57,169 nt of DNA from Pseudomonas mosselii (lineage in GTDB: Bacteria > Pseudomonadota > Gammaproteobacteria > Pseudomonadales > Pseudomonadaceae), in contig NZ_QJRP01000029.1 in NCBI RefSeq assembly GCF_003205295.1, forward strand, positions 1 to 57,169. The letters are read 5' to 3'. Position 1 is the stretch's first letter, and each line of letters opens with the position of its first letter. Of this stretch, positions 7,825 through 16,307 are shown in pieces. The translations under genes were made by a program, and so were the position numbers. The notes beneath the pieces are model-generated. The model searched no databases, was not told the origin of the DNA, and saw nothing but the letters and a program-made list of their open reading frames with translations.

Positions 7825-8748
7825 ATGAAAGCACCGCGCGTTACCCTGGATCAGTGGCGGACCCTGCAGGCAGTGGTCGACCACGGCGGGTTCGCCCAGG
7901 CCGCCGAGGCCCTGCACCGTTCGCAGTCGTCGGTGAGCTACACCGTGGCGCGGATGCAGGAGCAACTGGGCGTGCCATTGCTGCGCATCGATGGACGCAA
8001 GGCGGTGCTGACCGAGGCCGGCAGCGTGCTGCTGCGCCGTTCGCGGCAACTGGTCAAGCAGGCCAGCCAGCTGGAAGATCTGGCCCACCACATGGAACAG
8101 GGCTGGGAGGCCGAAGTGCGCCTGGTGGTCGACGCCGCCTACCCCAGCGCCCGCCTGGTGCGCGCCCTGGCCGCCTTCATGCCGCAGAGCCGCGGCTGCC
8201 GGGTACGCCTGCGCGAAGAAGTGCTGTCCGGGGTCGAGGAAGTGCTGCACGAAGGCATCGCCGACCTTGCCATCAGCAGCTTCAACATCGGCGGCTACCT
8301 GGGCACCGAGCTGAGCCCGGTGGAGTTCATCGCCGTCGCCCACCCCGAGCACGCGCTGCACCGCATGGGCCGCGAGATCACCTTCCAGGACCTGGAAAGC
8401 CAGCTGCAGGTGGTGATCCGCGACTCCGGCCGGGCCCAGCCGCGCGATGTCGGCTGGCTCGGCGCCGAGCAGCGCTGGACGGTCGGCAGCCTGGGCACTG
8501 CGGCGACCTTCGTCGGCAGCGGCCTGGGCTTTGCCTGGCTGCCCCGGCACATGATCGAGCGCGAGCTGCGCGAAGGCGTGCTCAAGCCCCTGCCGCTGGA
8601 TCAGGGTGGCAGCCGCCATCCGCTGTTCTACCTTTACTCGAGCAAGGAAAAGACCCTGGGCCCGGCCACGCAGATCCTCATCGAACTGCTGCGCAACTTC
8701 GACACCGCGCCGCTGGACGTGCCCTTCGCAGCCCCCCCGCAAGCCTGA
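7825..8748 (+). CDS. LysR-family transcriptional regulator
   Basis: This 307-residue protein has a classic LysR winged helix-turn-helix in its first 60 residues (FAQAAEALHRSQSSVSYTVA, then LTEAGSVLLRRSRQL) and a periplasmic-binding-protein-like effector domain beyond residue 90. The ATG at 7825 is preceded by CAGGAG. It is divergent from the small periplasmic gene and near azoR. Thirteen bases separate it from the hydrolase downstream, so it may also head that operon. The effector cannot be deduced. Confidence 0.85.
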   Translation: MKAPRVTLDQWRTLQAVVDHGGFAQAAEALHRSQSSVSYTVARMQEQLGVPLLRIDGRKAVLTEAGSVLLRRSRQLVKQASQLEDLAHHMEQGWEAEVRLVVDAAYPSARLVRALAAFMPQSRGCRVRLREEVLSGVEEVLHEGIADLAISSFNIGGYLGTELSPVEFIAVAHPEHALHRMGREITFQDLESQLQVVIRDSGRAQPRDVGWLGAEQRWTVGSLGTAATFVGSGLGFAWLPRHMIERELREGVLKPLPLDQGGSRHPLFYLYSSKEKTLGPATQILIELLRNFDTAPLDVPFAAPPQA

Positions 8749-8761
8749 GAGGACCGCGCCC

Positions 8762-9574
8762 ATGGCCTGTTTCGAACATGACGGATGCCTGCTGCATTAC
8801 GAGGAACACGGCCAGGGCGAGCCCCTGGTGCTGCTGCACGGGCTGGGCTCGAGCAGCCAGGACTGGGAACTGCAGGTACCCGAGCTCAGCCGCCAGTACC
8901 GGGTGATCCTCATGGACATCCGCGGCCATGGGCAGTCGTCCAAGCCACGCAAGGGCTACCAGATAAAGACCTTCAGCGAGGATCTATTGGCCTTGCTGCG
9001 CCATCTGGACACCGGCCCGGTGCACTTCGTCGGCCTGTCCATGGGCGGCATGCTCGGCTTCCAGTTCGCCGTCGACCACCCCGACTGGCTGCGCAGCCTG
9101 TGCATCGTCAACAGCGCCCCCGAGGTCAAGCGCCGCACCCGTAGCGACTGGATCTGGTGGCTCAAGCGCTGGGGCCTGGCGCGCCTGCTCAGTGTCGAGA
9201 CCGTCGGCAAGGGCCTGGCTGCGCGGCTGTTTCCCAAGCCGGAGCAGGCCGAACTGCGGCGCAAGATGGCCGAGCGCTGGGCGCGCAACGACAAGCGCGC
9301 CTACCTCAAGAGCTTCGACGCCATCGTCGACTGGGGCGTGCAGGAACGCATCGGCCAGATCCGCTGTCCGACCCTGGTGATCGCCGCCGACCACGATTAC
9401 ACACCGATACAACTGAAGGAGCGTTACGTCGCCCTGATGCCCAACGCCAGGCTGGCGGTCATCGACGATTCGCGGCACGCTACGCCCCTGGATCAACCCG
9501 AACTCTTCAACCGTACCCTGCTGCAGTTCCTCGCAGCAGCTTCCACCTCTCAAGGATCTTTGAGCCCATGCTGA
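8762..9574 (+). CDS. alpha/beta hydrolase
   Basis: This 270-residue protein has the alpha/beta hydrolase hallmarks. There is an oxyanion LLHGLGS at 24-30, the nucleophile elbow GLSMGG with Ser93, an acid-bearing IAADHDYTP strand near residue 205 and a catalytic His in DSRHATPLDQP near residue 240. No signal peptide is present, so it is cytoplasmic. A Trp-rich cap (DWIWWLKRWG) may form a hydrophobic pocket. Its last codons overlap the start of ppiA by seven bases (ATGCTGA), implying translational coupling. Substrate unknown. Confidence 0.82.
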   Translation: MACFEHDGCLLHYEEHGQGEPLVLLHGLGSSSQDWELQVPELSRQYRVILMDIRGHGQSSKPRKGYQIKTFSEDLLALLRHLDTGPVHFVGLSMGGMLGFQFAVDHPDWLRSLCIVNSAPEVKRRTRSDWIWWLKRWGLARLLSVETVGKGLAARLFPKPEQAELRRKMAERWARNDKRAYLKSFDAIVDWGVQERIGQIRCPTLVIAADHDYTPIQLKERYVALMPNARLAVIDDSRHATPLDQPELFNRTLLQFLAAASTSQGSLSPC

Positions 9575-10125
9575 AAAAACTTCTGCTCACCGCCTGCTCG
9601 GTCGCCTTCGCCACCAGCGTCATGGCCTCCGACAAGACCCCGCACGTTGAGCTGGTCACCAGTTTCGGCAAGATCGAGATCGAGCTGAACGCAGAAAAAG
9701 CACCGATCAGTACCAAGAACTTCCTCCAGTACGTGGACAGCGGCTTCTACAACAACACCATCTTCCACCGCGTGATCCCGGGCTTCATGGTCCAGGGCGG
9801 CGGCTTCACCGACCAGATGGTGCAAAAGAGCACCAAGGACCCGATCCGCAACGAAGCGAGCAACGGCCTGCAGAACACCCGCGGCACCCTGTCCATGGCC
9901 CGCACCTCCGACCCGAACTCGGCCACCAGCCAGTTCTTCATCAACGTCGCCGACAACGATTTCCTCAACCCGGGCCGCGACCGTGGCTACGCGGTGTTCG
10001 GCAAGGTCACCAAGGGCATGGAGGTGGTCGACCAGATCGTCAACTCGCCGACCACCGTCAAGAAAGGCATGCGCGATGTACCGGCGGATCCGGTCTACAT
10101 CAAGTCGGCCAAACGCATCGATTGA
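9568..10125 (+). CDS. ppiA: periplasmic peptidyl-prolyl cis-trans isomerase (cyclophilin) PpiA
   Basis: This 185-residue protein starts with a signal peptide (MLKKLLLTACSVAFATSVMA), followed by a complete cyclophilin domain with FHRVIPGFMVQGG (active Arg and Phe), NEASNGLQNTRGTLSMAR and SATSQFFINVADNDFL. It catalyses proline isomerisation during folding of exported proteins in the periplasm. The ATG at 9568 overlaps the stop codon of the hydrolase gene. An AAGGATCTTTGAG stretch upstream provides a modest ribosome site. Confidence 0.93.
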   Translation: MLKKLLLTACSVAFATSVMASDKTPHVELVTSFGKIEIELNAEKAPISTKNFLQYVDSGFYNNTIFHRVIPGFMVQGGGFTDQMVQKSTKDPIRNEASNGLQNTRGTLSMARTSDPNSATSQFFINVADNDFLNPGRDRGYAVFGKVTKGMEVVDQIVNSPTTVKKGMRDVPADPVYIKSAKRID

Positions 10126-10176
10126 TCCCGCGCCGCACAGGGACGTGAGTCGGGTCGAACAGGAGTGTCGTCACCC

Positions 10177-12009
10177 ATGCTGTACCGTCGTTTCGAGCAG
10201 TTGATCGACATTTTCCGCGAGGCGCCCAGCGAGGCGCCTCCCGGCAAGGTCTGGCCCTTCTACCTCTACTACCTGCGCCAGGTGTGGCCGAGCTTCCTCG
10301 CCCTGCTCATCGTCGGCCTGATCGCCTCGCTGATCGAAGTGGCGCTGTTCAGCTACCTGAGCCGGATCATCGACCTGGCCCAGGGCGCGCCCAACGCCAA
10401 CTTTTTCAGCGAGCACAGCGGCGAGCTGATCTGGATGCTGGTGGTGGTGCTGGTGCTGCGGCCGGTGTTCTTCGGCCTGCACGACCTGCTGGTGCACCAG
10501 ACCATCAGCCCGGGCATGACCAGCCTGATCCGCTGGCAGAACCACACCTACGTGCTCAAGCAGAGCCTGAACTTCTTCCAGAGCGACTTCGCCGGGCGCA
10601 TCGCCCAGCGCATCATGCAAACGGGCAACTCCCTGCGCGATTCGGCGGTGCAGGCGGTAGATGCGCTATGGCACGTGCTGATCTATGCCATCAGTGCGCT
10701 GGTGCTGTTCGCCGAGGCCGACTGGCGGCTGATGCTGCCGCTGCTGGTGTGGATCGCCTGCTACATCGGTGCGCTGTACTACTTCGTGCCACGGGTGAAG
10801 GAGCGCTCGGTGATTTCTTCCGACGCCCGCTCCAAGCTGATGGGGCGCATCGTCGACGGCTACACCAACATCGCCACGCTCAAGCTGTTCGCCCACACCG
10901 ACTACGAGCAGCAGTACGCCCGCGAAGCGATCAGCGAGCAGACCGAGAAGACCCAACTGGCCTCACGGGTGATCACCAGCATGGACGTGGTCATCACCTC
11001 GCTGAACGGCCTGCTGGTGGTCGCCACCACAGGCCTTGCCCTCTGGTTGTGGAGCCAGTCGCTGATCAGCGTCGGCGCCATCGCCCTGGCCACGGGCCTG
11101 GTGATCCGCATCGTCAACATGTCCGGCTGGATCATGTGGGTGGTCAACGGCATCTTCGAGAACATCGGCATGGTCCAGGACGGCCTGCAGACCATCGCCC
11201 AGCCGGTCACCGTCAGCGACAGGCCCAATGCCCCGGCGCTCAAGGTCAACCGCGGGGCGGTGCGCTTCGACCATGTCGACTTCCACTATGGCAAGGGCGG
11301 CAAGGTGATCGATGCCCTGAACCTGGACATCCGCCCTGGCGAGAAGATCGGCCTGATCGGCCCTTCCGGCGCCGGCAAGTCGACACTGGTCAACCTGCTG
11401 CTGCGCCTGTACGACATCGACAGCGGGCGCATCCTCATCGACGGCCAGGACATCGCCGAGGTCAACCAGGCCAGCCTGCGCGCGCAGATCGGCATGATCA
11501 CCCAGGACACCTCGCTGCTGCACCGCTCGATCCGCGACAACCTGCTGTACGGCCGCCCTCAGGCCAGCGACGAGGAGGTCTGGGAGGCGGTGCGCCGGGC
11601 CCGGGCCGACGAGTTCATCCCGCAGCTGTCCGATGCCCAGGGCCGCACCGGCTTCGACGCCCATGTCGGCGAGCGTGGCGTGAAACTCTCCGGTGGCCAG
11701 CGCCAGCGTATCGCCATTGCCCGGGTGCTGCTGAAGAACGCGCCGATCCTGATCATGGACGAGGCGACCTCGGCACTGGATTCGGAGGTCGAGGCGGCAA
11801 TCCAGGAAAGCCTGGAAACGCTGATGCAGGGCAAGACAGTGATCGCCATCGCCCACCGGCTGTCGACCATTGCCCGCATGGACCGGCTGATCGTGCTGGA
11901 CAAGGGGCATATCGTCGAGAGCGGCAGCCATGCCGAGCTGCTGGCCCAGCGTGGGTTGTATGCGCGGTTGTGGCATCACCAGACCGGGGGGTTTGTCGGC
12001 GTCGATTGA
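10177..12009 (+). CDS. ABC exporter, fused membrane and ATPase domains
   Basis: This protein of 610 residues has six membrane segments in roughly its first 320 residues. A nucleotide-binding domain follows, with Walker A GPSGAGKST, a Q-loop (ITQDTSLLHRS), signature LSGGQRQR, Walker B ILIMDEATSAL and the switch His in AIAHRLST. It forms a homodimeric exporter of the MsbA/MdlB type in the inner membrane; the substrate is unknown. I chose the ATG at 10177, 11 bases after AGGAG; a GTG at 10165 would overlap that site. It closes a same-strand run that begins with the LysR gene and ends at an inverted repeat. Confidence 0.88.
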   Translation: MLYRRFEQLIDIFREAPSEAPPGKVWPFYLYYLRQVWPSFLALLIVGLIASLIEVALFSYLSRIIDLAQGAPNANFFSEHSGELIWMLVVVLVLRPVFFGLHDLLVHQTISPGMTSLIRWQNHTYVLKQSLNFFQSDFAGRIAQRIMQTGNSLRDSAVQAVDALWHVLIYAISALVLFAEADWRLMLPLLVWIACYIGALYYFVPRVKERSVISSDARSKLMGRIVDGYTNIATLKLFAHTDYEQQYAREAISEQTEKTQLASRVITSMDVVITSLNGLLVVATTGLALWLWSQSLISVGAIALATGLVIRIVNMSGWIMWVVNGIFENIGMVQDGLQTIAQPVTVSDRPNAPALKVNRGAVRFDHVDFHYGKGGKVIDALNLDIRPGEKIGLIGPSGAGKSTLVNLLLRLYDIDSGRILIDGQDIAEVNQASLRAQIGMITQDTSLLHRSIRDNLLYGRPQASDEEVWEAVRRARADEFIPQLSDAQGRTGFDAHVGERGVKLSGGQRQRIAIARVLLKNAPILIMDEATSALDSEVEAAIQESLETLMQGKTVIAIAHRLSTIARMDRLIVLDKGHIVESGSHAELLAQRGLYARLWHHQTGGFVGVD

Positions 12010-12010
12010 C

Positions 12011-12127
12011 CTGTAACACCTTCGCCGGCCTCTTCGCGGGTAAACCCGCTCCCACAGGGGGATCACTGCCATCAGAAACAGTGGTTCTCCTGTGGGAGCG
12101 GGTTTACCCGCGAAGAGGCCGTTACAG
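12011..12127. repeat. REP inverted pair (class B)
   Basis: GGAGCGGGTTTACCCGCGAA cores face each other, extended by GGCCTCTTCGC/GCGAAGAGGCC arms and outer CTGTAAC/GTTACAG. It sits between convergent genes and could act as a two-way transcription stop. Confidence 0.9.
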
Positions 12128-12141
12128 GCGGAACGACGCCA

Positions 12142-13269
12142 TCAAACCTGGCGATACGGCAATAATCCCCGTGCCTCCTCGACATAGGCCAGTACTCCTT
12201 CGCGCTCCTGACGCAAAAAGTCAGCGACCGCCCGGTGCAACCCCGGGTGCAGCAGGTAATGCCACGACCGCGTGATCACAGGCTCGAACCCGCGAATCAG
12301 CTTGTGCTCGCCCTGGGCACCGGCATCGAAGCGCTGCAGGCCTTCGCCGATCGCGAAGTCCATGCCCTGGTAGAAACAGGTCTCGAAATGCAGGCGGTCG
12401 AATTCGTCCAGGCAACCCCAGTAGCGGCCATACAGGCTATCGCCCCCCACCAGGCTGAAGGCCATCGCCACCTCGCGCCCTTGCTGCCGGGCAATCACAA
12501 CGCGAATCGCCTCGGGCATGCGCTCGGCCACCAGGCTGAAGAACTCGCGGGTCAGGTACGGCGCCCGTCGCCGTACGGCATAGGTGTTGGCATAGCAGCG
12601 GTAGACGAAGTCCCACTGCGCCTCGCTCAGTTCATCGCCGCGGTACCAGGCGAAATCGATCCCCTGCCCCGCCACCTGTTCACGCTCCTTGCGCATCTGC
12701 TTGCGCTTGCGTGAGCTGAGGGTGTCGAGAAAGTCCTGGAAGTCCCGGTAACCCCGGTTACGCCAGTGGAACTGGCAACCCAGGCGTTCCAGCCAGCCCG
12801 GCTGGCCGGCAATGGCCGTGTCCAGCCCGCTGTCAGTGAAGTTGATGTGCGCCCCCGACAGCCCACCCTTGCCCAGGTACTCGGGAATCGCCTGCAACAG
12901 CAGCAGGCCATCGGCTGGATCGGCGGCCAGCAGACGCGGCCCGGCGACCGGGCTGAACGGCACCGCGCCGAGCAGCTTGGGGTAGTAGGCGATGCCCGCG
13001 CGCTCACAGGCATCGGCCCAGCCATGGTCGAACACGTACTCGCCGAACGAATGCCATTTGCGGTAGGCCGGCAGCAGCGCCCGCACCTCGCCATCGCGCT
13101 CCAGCACCAGGTGTTCGGCGGCCCAGCCGGTGTCGGGTACCACGCTGCCACTGTCTTCCATGGCACTGAGAAAGGCGTGGCGCAGGAACGGCTGGCCGTC
13201 GGGCACCAGCGCGTCCCAGGTGGTCGCCGGCAGGTCGCGCAGGTGGGCAAGGCTGTGGAGGCTGGTCAC
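12142..13269 (-). CDS. FemAB/GNAT-like protein (DUF482 family)
   Basis: This 375-residue cytoplasmic protein contains the DUF482 pattern. It has HAFLSAMEDSGSV near the start, FHWRNRGYRDFQDFLDTLSS followed by RKRKQMRKER near residue 180, and the C-terminal FETCFYQGMDFAIGEGLQRF followed by GAQGEHKLIRGF. Members are often labelled peptidoglycan biosynthesis or GNAT proteins because the fold resembles FemAB aminoacyl transferases, but a defined reaction is not established to my knowledge. The gene is separated from the ABC exporter by a class B repeat pair and is convergent to it. Confidence 0.75.
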   Translation of the reverse strand: MTSLHSLAHLRDLPATTWDALVPDGQPFLRHAFLSAMEDSGSVVPDTGWAAEHLVLERDGEVRALLPAYRKWHSFGEYVFDHGWADACERAGIAYYPKLLGAVPFSPVAGPRLLAADPADGLLLLQAIPEYLGKGGLSGAHINFTDSGLDTAIAGQPGWLERLGCQFHWRNRGYRDFQDFLDTLSSRKRKQMRKEREQVAGQGIDFAWYRGDELSEAQWDFVYRCYANTYAVRRRAPYLTREFFSLVAERMPEAIRVVIARQQGREVAMAFSLVGGDSLYGRYWGCLDEFDRLHFETCFYQGMDFAIGEGLQRFDAGAQGEHKLIRGFEPVITRSWHYLLHPGLHRAVADFLRQEREGVLAYVEEARGLLPYRQV

Positions 13270-13508
13270 GGTTGCAACTCGCTATGGACAGGGCGCCAGT
13301 ATTGCCAAAGCCGTCGTGACACACAAATGACGACCTGTTTACTTAACAACAGTGCCACTATTCAGACATTATTCTGTCATTCCCCCCCGCAATACTTGCG
13401 CCTGTTTTCCGGAACCCCAGAACCTGTCTAGTCAGGCCCTTTCCGAAGACATGCCAACTCGGGGGCGGGCGCTTGAGCCTCCCCACTTTTTCCAACAGGG
13501 AGAACCTT

Positions 13509-14753
13509 ATGCGTCTTGTTTCTACACTTACCGGGGTGAGCCTCACCGGCATGATGCTGGCTCTGAGTACTCCGGCCAGTGCTGCTGTCGACGCCAAGCT
13601 GCTCGAAATACTCCGCGCCAACGGCTCGATCAACCAGGCGCAGTACACCGAACTGCAGGGCGACCTGGCAAAGGAAACCAAGGAAAAGGCCGACCAGAAA
13701 GCCCAGTCCGAGCGCCTGAGCTCCTTCGAGCAGAAAGTGGCATGGGCCGCCAAGACCCAGATCAAGGGTGACGTGCGCCTGCGCTACGAAGACGTCAACG
13801 TCGACAACCCCAACAGCCGCAGCGGCAACCAGGACCGCGAGCGCGTGCGTGCCCGCGTCGGTTTCTACAGCGAGATCAACCCGCAGGTCGACGCCGGTAT
13901 TCGCGTGGCCACCGGCAGCAGCTCGGACGCCCGCTCGACCAACCAGAGCCTGGACAACTACTTCGACAAGAAATCGCTGTGGGTAGACCTTGCCTACCTC
14001 GATTGGCACCCGACCGCCGTGCCGAACCTGCACCTGATCGGCGGCAAGATGCTGCAGCCGTGGGTGAGCATGGGCGACATCATCTGGGACAGCGACATCA
14101 ACCCGGAAGGCGTGGCCGTCACCTACAAGACCAACCTGGGCGGCGCCGAAGTGTTCGGCAGCGCCGGCCATTACACCCTCAAGGACAACGTCGACGGCGA
14201 TGGCGTGCAGTTCAAGCACGATGCGCAGCTGTACCACGGCCAGTTGGGCACCAAGTTCAACCTGGCTGACAGCGTCAAGGTCACCGTCGGCGGCAGCCTC
14301 TACGGCTTCGACAACGACAAGAAGTCGGCCGTGCTGCGCAGCTTCGGCAACACCACCACCGAGTTCAACCTGGCCGAAGGCTTTGGCCAGGTGGACTTCA
14401 CCGGCTTCGCCATCCCGCTGTCGGCCTATGGCCAGTTCGTCAAGAACACCGACAGCACCGACGGCGAGGACAAGGCCTGGCTGGCGGGTCTCAAGACCAA
14501 GCTGGGCGCCTGGAGCCTGGACTACAACTACCGCGACGTGCAGCGCAACGCCGTGGTCAGCCTGTTCACCGACTCCGACTTCGGCGCCGGCTTCACGGGT
14601 TCGCGTGGCCACAAGTTCAAGGTCGGCTACGAGATCGACAAGAACTTCTCCCTGGGCGCGGCCTACCTGATGGCCAAGACCGACCTGTCGCAGTTGCCGA
14701 ACAACAACGCCGACGTCGACACCCTGCAGGTCGACCTGGAAGCCAAGTTCTAA
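13509..14753 (+). CDS. putative outer-membrane porin
   Basis: This 414-residue protein has a signal peptide (MRLVSTLTGVSLTGMMLALS, cleavage after ASA at about 25). A short Gln/Glu/Lys-rich coiled-coil follows (about residues 28-70), then alternating polar/aromatic beta-strands to a terminal Phe (DLEAKF), the usual C-terminal signal for BAM-assisted insertion. This fits the Pseudomonas putative porin family with an N-terminal trimerising helix. The ATG at 13509 follows a GGGAG site; an upstream in-frame ATG at 13473 would put 12 residues before the signal. It is monocistronic with a strong terminator. Pore selectivity is unknown. Confidence 0.85.
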   Translation: MRLVSTLTGVSLTGMMLALSTPASAAVDAKLLEILRANGSINQAQYTELQGDLAKETKEKADQKAQSERLSSFEQKVAWAAKTQIKGDVRLRYEDVNVDNPNSRSGNQDRERVRARVGFYSEINPQVDAGIRVATGSSSDARSTNQSLDNYFDKKSLWVDLAYLDWHPTAVPNLHLIGGKMLQPWVSMGDIIWDSDINPEGVAVTYKTNLGGAEVFGSAGHYTLKDNVDGDGVQFKHDAQLYHGQLGTKFNLADSVKVTVGGSLYGFDNDKKSAVLRSFGNTTTEFNLAEGFGQVDFTGFAIPLSAYGQFVKNTDSTDGEDKAWLAGLKTKLGAWSLDYNYRDVQRNAVVSLFTDSDFGAGFTGSRGHKFKVGYEIDKNFSLGAAYLMAKTDLSQLPNNNADVDTLQVDLEAKF

Positions 14754-14779
14754 GCGCTACGCTCCCTTGCTCCACCCTG

Positions 14780-14821
14780 AGCGGGAAATGCCGACCCCAT
14801 CCGGCATTTCCCGCTTTTTTT
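14780..14821 (+). terminator. rho-independent terminator of the porin gene
   Basis: AGCGGGAAATGCCG and CGGCATTTCCCGCT form a 14-bp stem with a short loop followed by seven Ts, 26 bases after the porin stop. Confidence 0.92.
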
Positions 14822-14834
14822 GCCTGTCAGAAAG

Positions 14835-14944
14835 CTGGGGGCTGCTTTGCAGCCCTTTCGCGACACAAGGCCGCTCCTACAGGGGAATGCGTTCTCCTGT
14901 AGGAGCGGCCTTGTGTCGCGAAAGGGCCGCAAAGCGGCCCCAGC
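14835..14944. repeat. inverted pair of REP elements (class A)
   Basis: Two facing copies of the core GGAGCGGCCTTGTGTCGCGA are separated by about 15 bases, with outer GGGGCTGC/GCGGCCCC hairpins. The pair lies between convergent porin and FabH-like genes. Confidence 0.92.
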
Positions 14945-14966
14945 GATAGAGAAGTAAAAGTAGGTA

Positions 14967-16088
14967 TCAGCGTTTACGCAGAACCACACTACCAATCGAA
15001 TATCCAGCACCAAACGAGCTCAGTACCCCCAGCGAACCCTTGGCCAGGTCATCCTGATACAGGTGGAAGGCAATCACCGACCCCGCCGAACTGGTATTGG
15101 CATAACGATCCAGGATCACCGGCGCATCTTCCTCGGCCACTTCACGCCCCAGCAGCTTCTTGACGATCAGGTGGTTCATGCTCAGGTTGGCCTGGTGCAG
15201 CCAGAAGCGCTTGACGTCCGACGGCTGCAGGTCGTTCTCGGCCAGGTGCTGGCCGATCAGCTCGGCGACCATAGGGCAGACTTCCTTGAACACCTTGCGG
15301 CCTTCCTGCACGAACAGCTTGTCGCGGGCACCAATGCCCTCTTCCGCGGCGCGGTTGAGGAAGCCGAAGTTGTTGCGGATGTTGTTGGAGAACGCCGTCA
15401 GCAGCTTGGTGCTGACGATGTCGAACTGGTGCTCGGAGGTGGCCAGGTCGGCACGCTCGACCAGCACCGCGGTGGCGGCGTCGCCGAAGATGAAGTGGCT
15501 GTCGCGGTCACGGAAGTTCAGGTGGCCGGTGCAGATCTCCGGGTTGACCACCAGCACGGCGCGCGACTGCCCCAGCTGCACGCTGTTGGCGGCGGTCTGG
15601 ATACCGAAGGTGGCCGACGAGCAGGCCACGTTCATGTCGAAGGCGAAGCCCTGGATACCCAGTGCCTGCTGCACTTCGATGGCAATGGCCGGGTACGGGC
15701 GCTGCAGGTTGGAGCAGGCGACGATCACCCCGTCGACATCGGCGGCGCTGCGGCCGGCACGCTCCAGGGCCTGTCGAGCGGCGGCCACGCCCATTTCGCA
15801 GAGGATCGATTGTTCGTCGTTGGTGCGCTCGGGCAGGCGCGGCTTCATGCGCTGCGGATCGAGAATACCGGCCTTGTCCATGACGAAGCGGCTCTTGATG
15901 CCCGAAGCCTTCTCGATGAAAGCGGCGTCGGACAGCGGCGCCGCCTCGACCTCGCCACGCTCGATGGCGGCGGCGTTGTCACGGTTGAAACGCTGTGCCC
16001 AGGCGTTGAAGGATTCCACCAGTTCTTCGTTGGAAATGCTTTGGGCCGGGGTGTACAGGCCGGTGCCGCTGATGACGACGTTGTGCAC
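14967..16088 (-). CDS. beta-ketoacyl-ACP synthase III-like enzyme (FabH2 / PA3286 type)
   Basis: This 373-residue thiolase-fold enzyme carries the KAS III triad: Cys156 in MNVACSSAT, His298 in WLHQANLSMNH and Asn331 in RYANTSSAGS. It has the insertion around residues 30-60 that distinguishes this group from housekeeping FabH. P. aeruginosa PA3286, which it resembles in length and sequence, condenses octanoyl-CoA from beta-oxidation with malonyl-ACP to feed fatty-acid synthesis. The GTG at 16088 is chosen because GAGGA precedes it by 7 bases and the conserved VVISGTGLYTP follows at once. It stands alone between REP pairs. Confidence 0.82.
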   Translation of the reverse strand: MHNVVISGTGLYTPAQSISNEELVESFNAWAQRFNRDNAAAIERGEVEAAPLSDAAFIEKASGIKSRFVMDKAGILDPQRMKPRLPERTNDEQSILCEMGVAAARQALERAGRSAADVDGVIVACSNLQRPYPAIAIEVQQALGIQGFAFDMNVACSSATFGIQTAANSVQLGQSRAVLVVNPEICTGHLNFRDRDSHFIFGDAATAVLVERADLATSEHQFDIVSTKLLTAFSNNIRNNFGFLNRAAEEGIGARDKLFVQEGRKVFKEVCPMVAELIGQHLAENDLQPSDVKRFWLHQANLSMNHLIVKKLLGREVAEEDAPVILDRYANTSSAGSVIAFHLYQDDLAKGSLGVLSSFGAGYSIGSVVLRKR

Positions 16089-16172
16089 GGTCGTTCCTCT
16101 GGTCTGGGGCCATCGCCACAAGGCGCTGGCCGGAATAAGGGCAACTTAATGGCACCTTGGTACCAATTTTGA

Positions 16173-16275
16173 GGCGAGGGCTGCGCCCTCGTTCGCGGCA
16201 CAAGGCCGCTCCTACAACATCGGCGTTCGCCTGCAGGAGCGGCCTTGTGCCGCGATCGGCCGCACAGCGGCCGCA
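16173..16275. repeat. REP inverted pair (class A, GTGCCGCG variant)
   Basis: Two facing cores of the form GGAGCGGCCTTGTGCCGCGA have outer GGGCTGCGCCCTC and CGGCCGCACAGCGGCCG hairpins. They fill the spacer between hrpA and the FabH-like gene. Confidence 0.88.
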
Positions 16276-16307
16276 AATTCCACCAAGTTTGCCACAACTT
16301 GGGGAGC

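Noticed and set aside
13360..13400. CAGACATTATTCTG near the porin promoter as an operator.
   Set aside because: Only a four-base inverted repeat in AT-rich DNA, and no clear promoter boxes line up with it.
16280..16307. CCAAGTT/AACTTGG hairpin after hrpA as a terminator.
   Set aside because: Weak AT-rich stem and no T-run; the REP pair next to it is a better candidate for ending transcripts.
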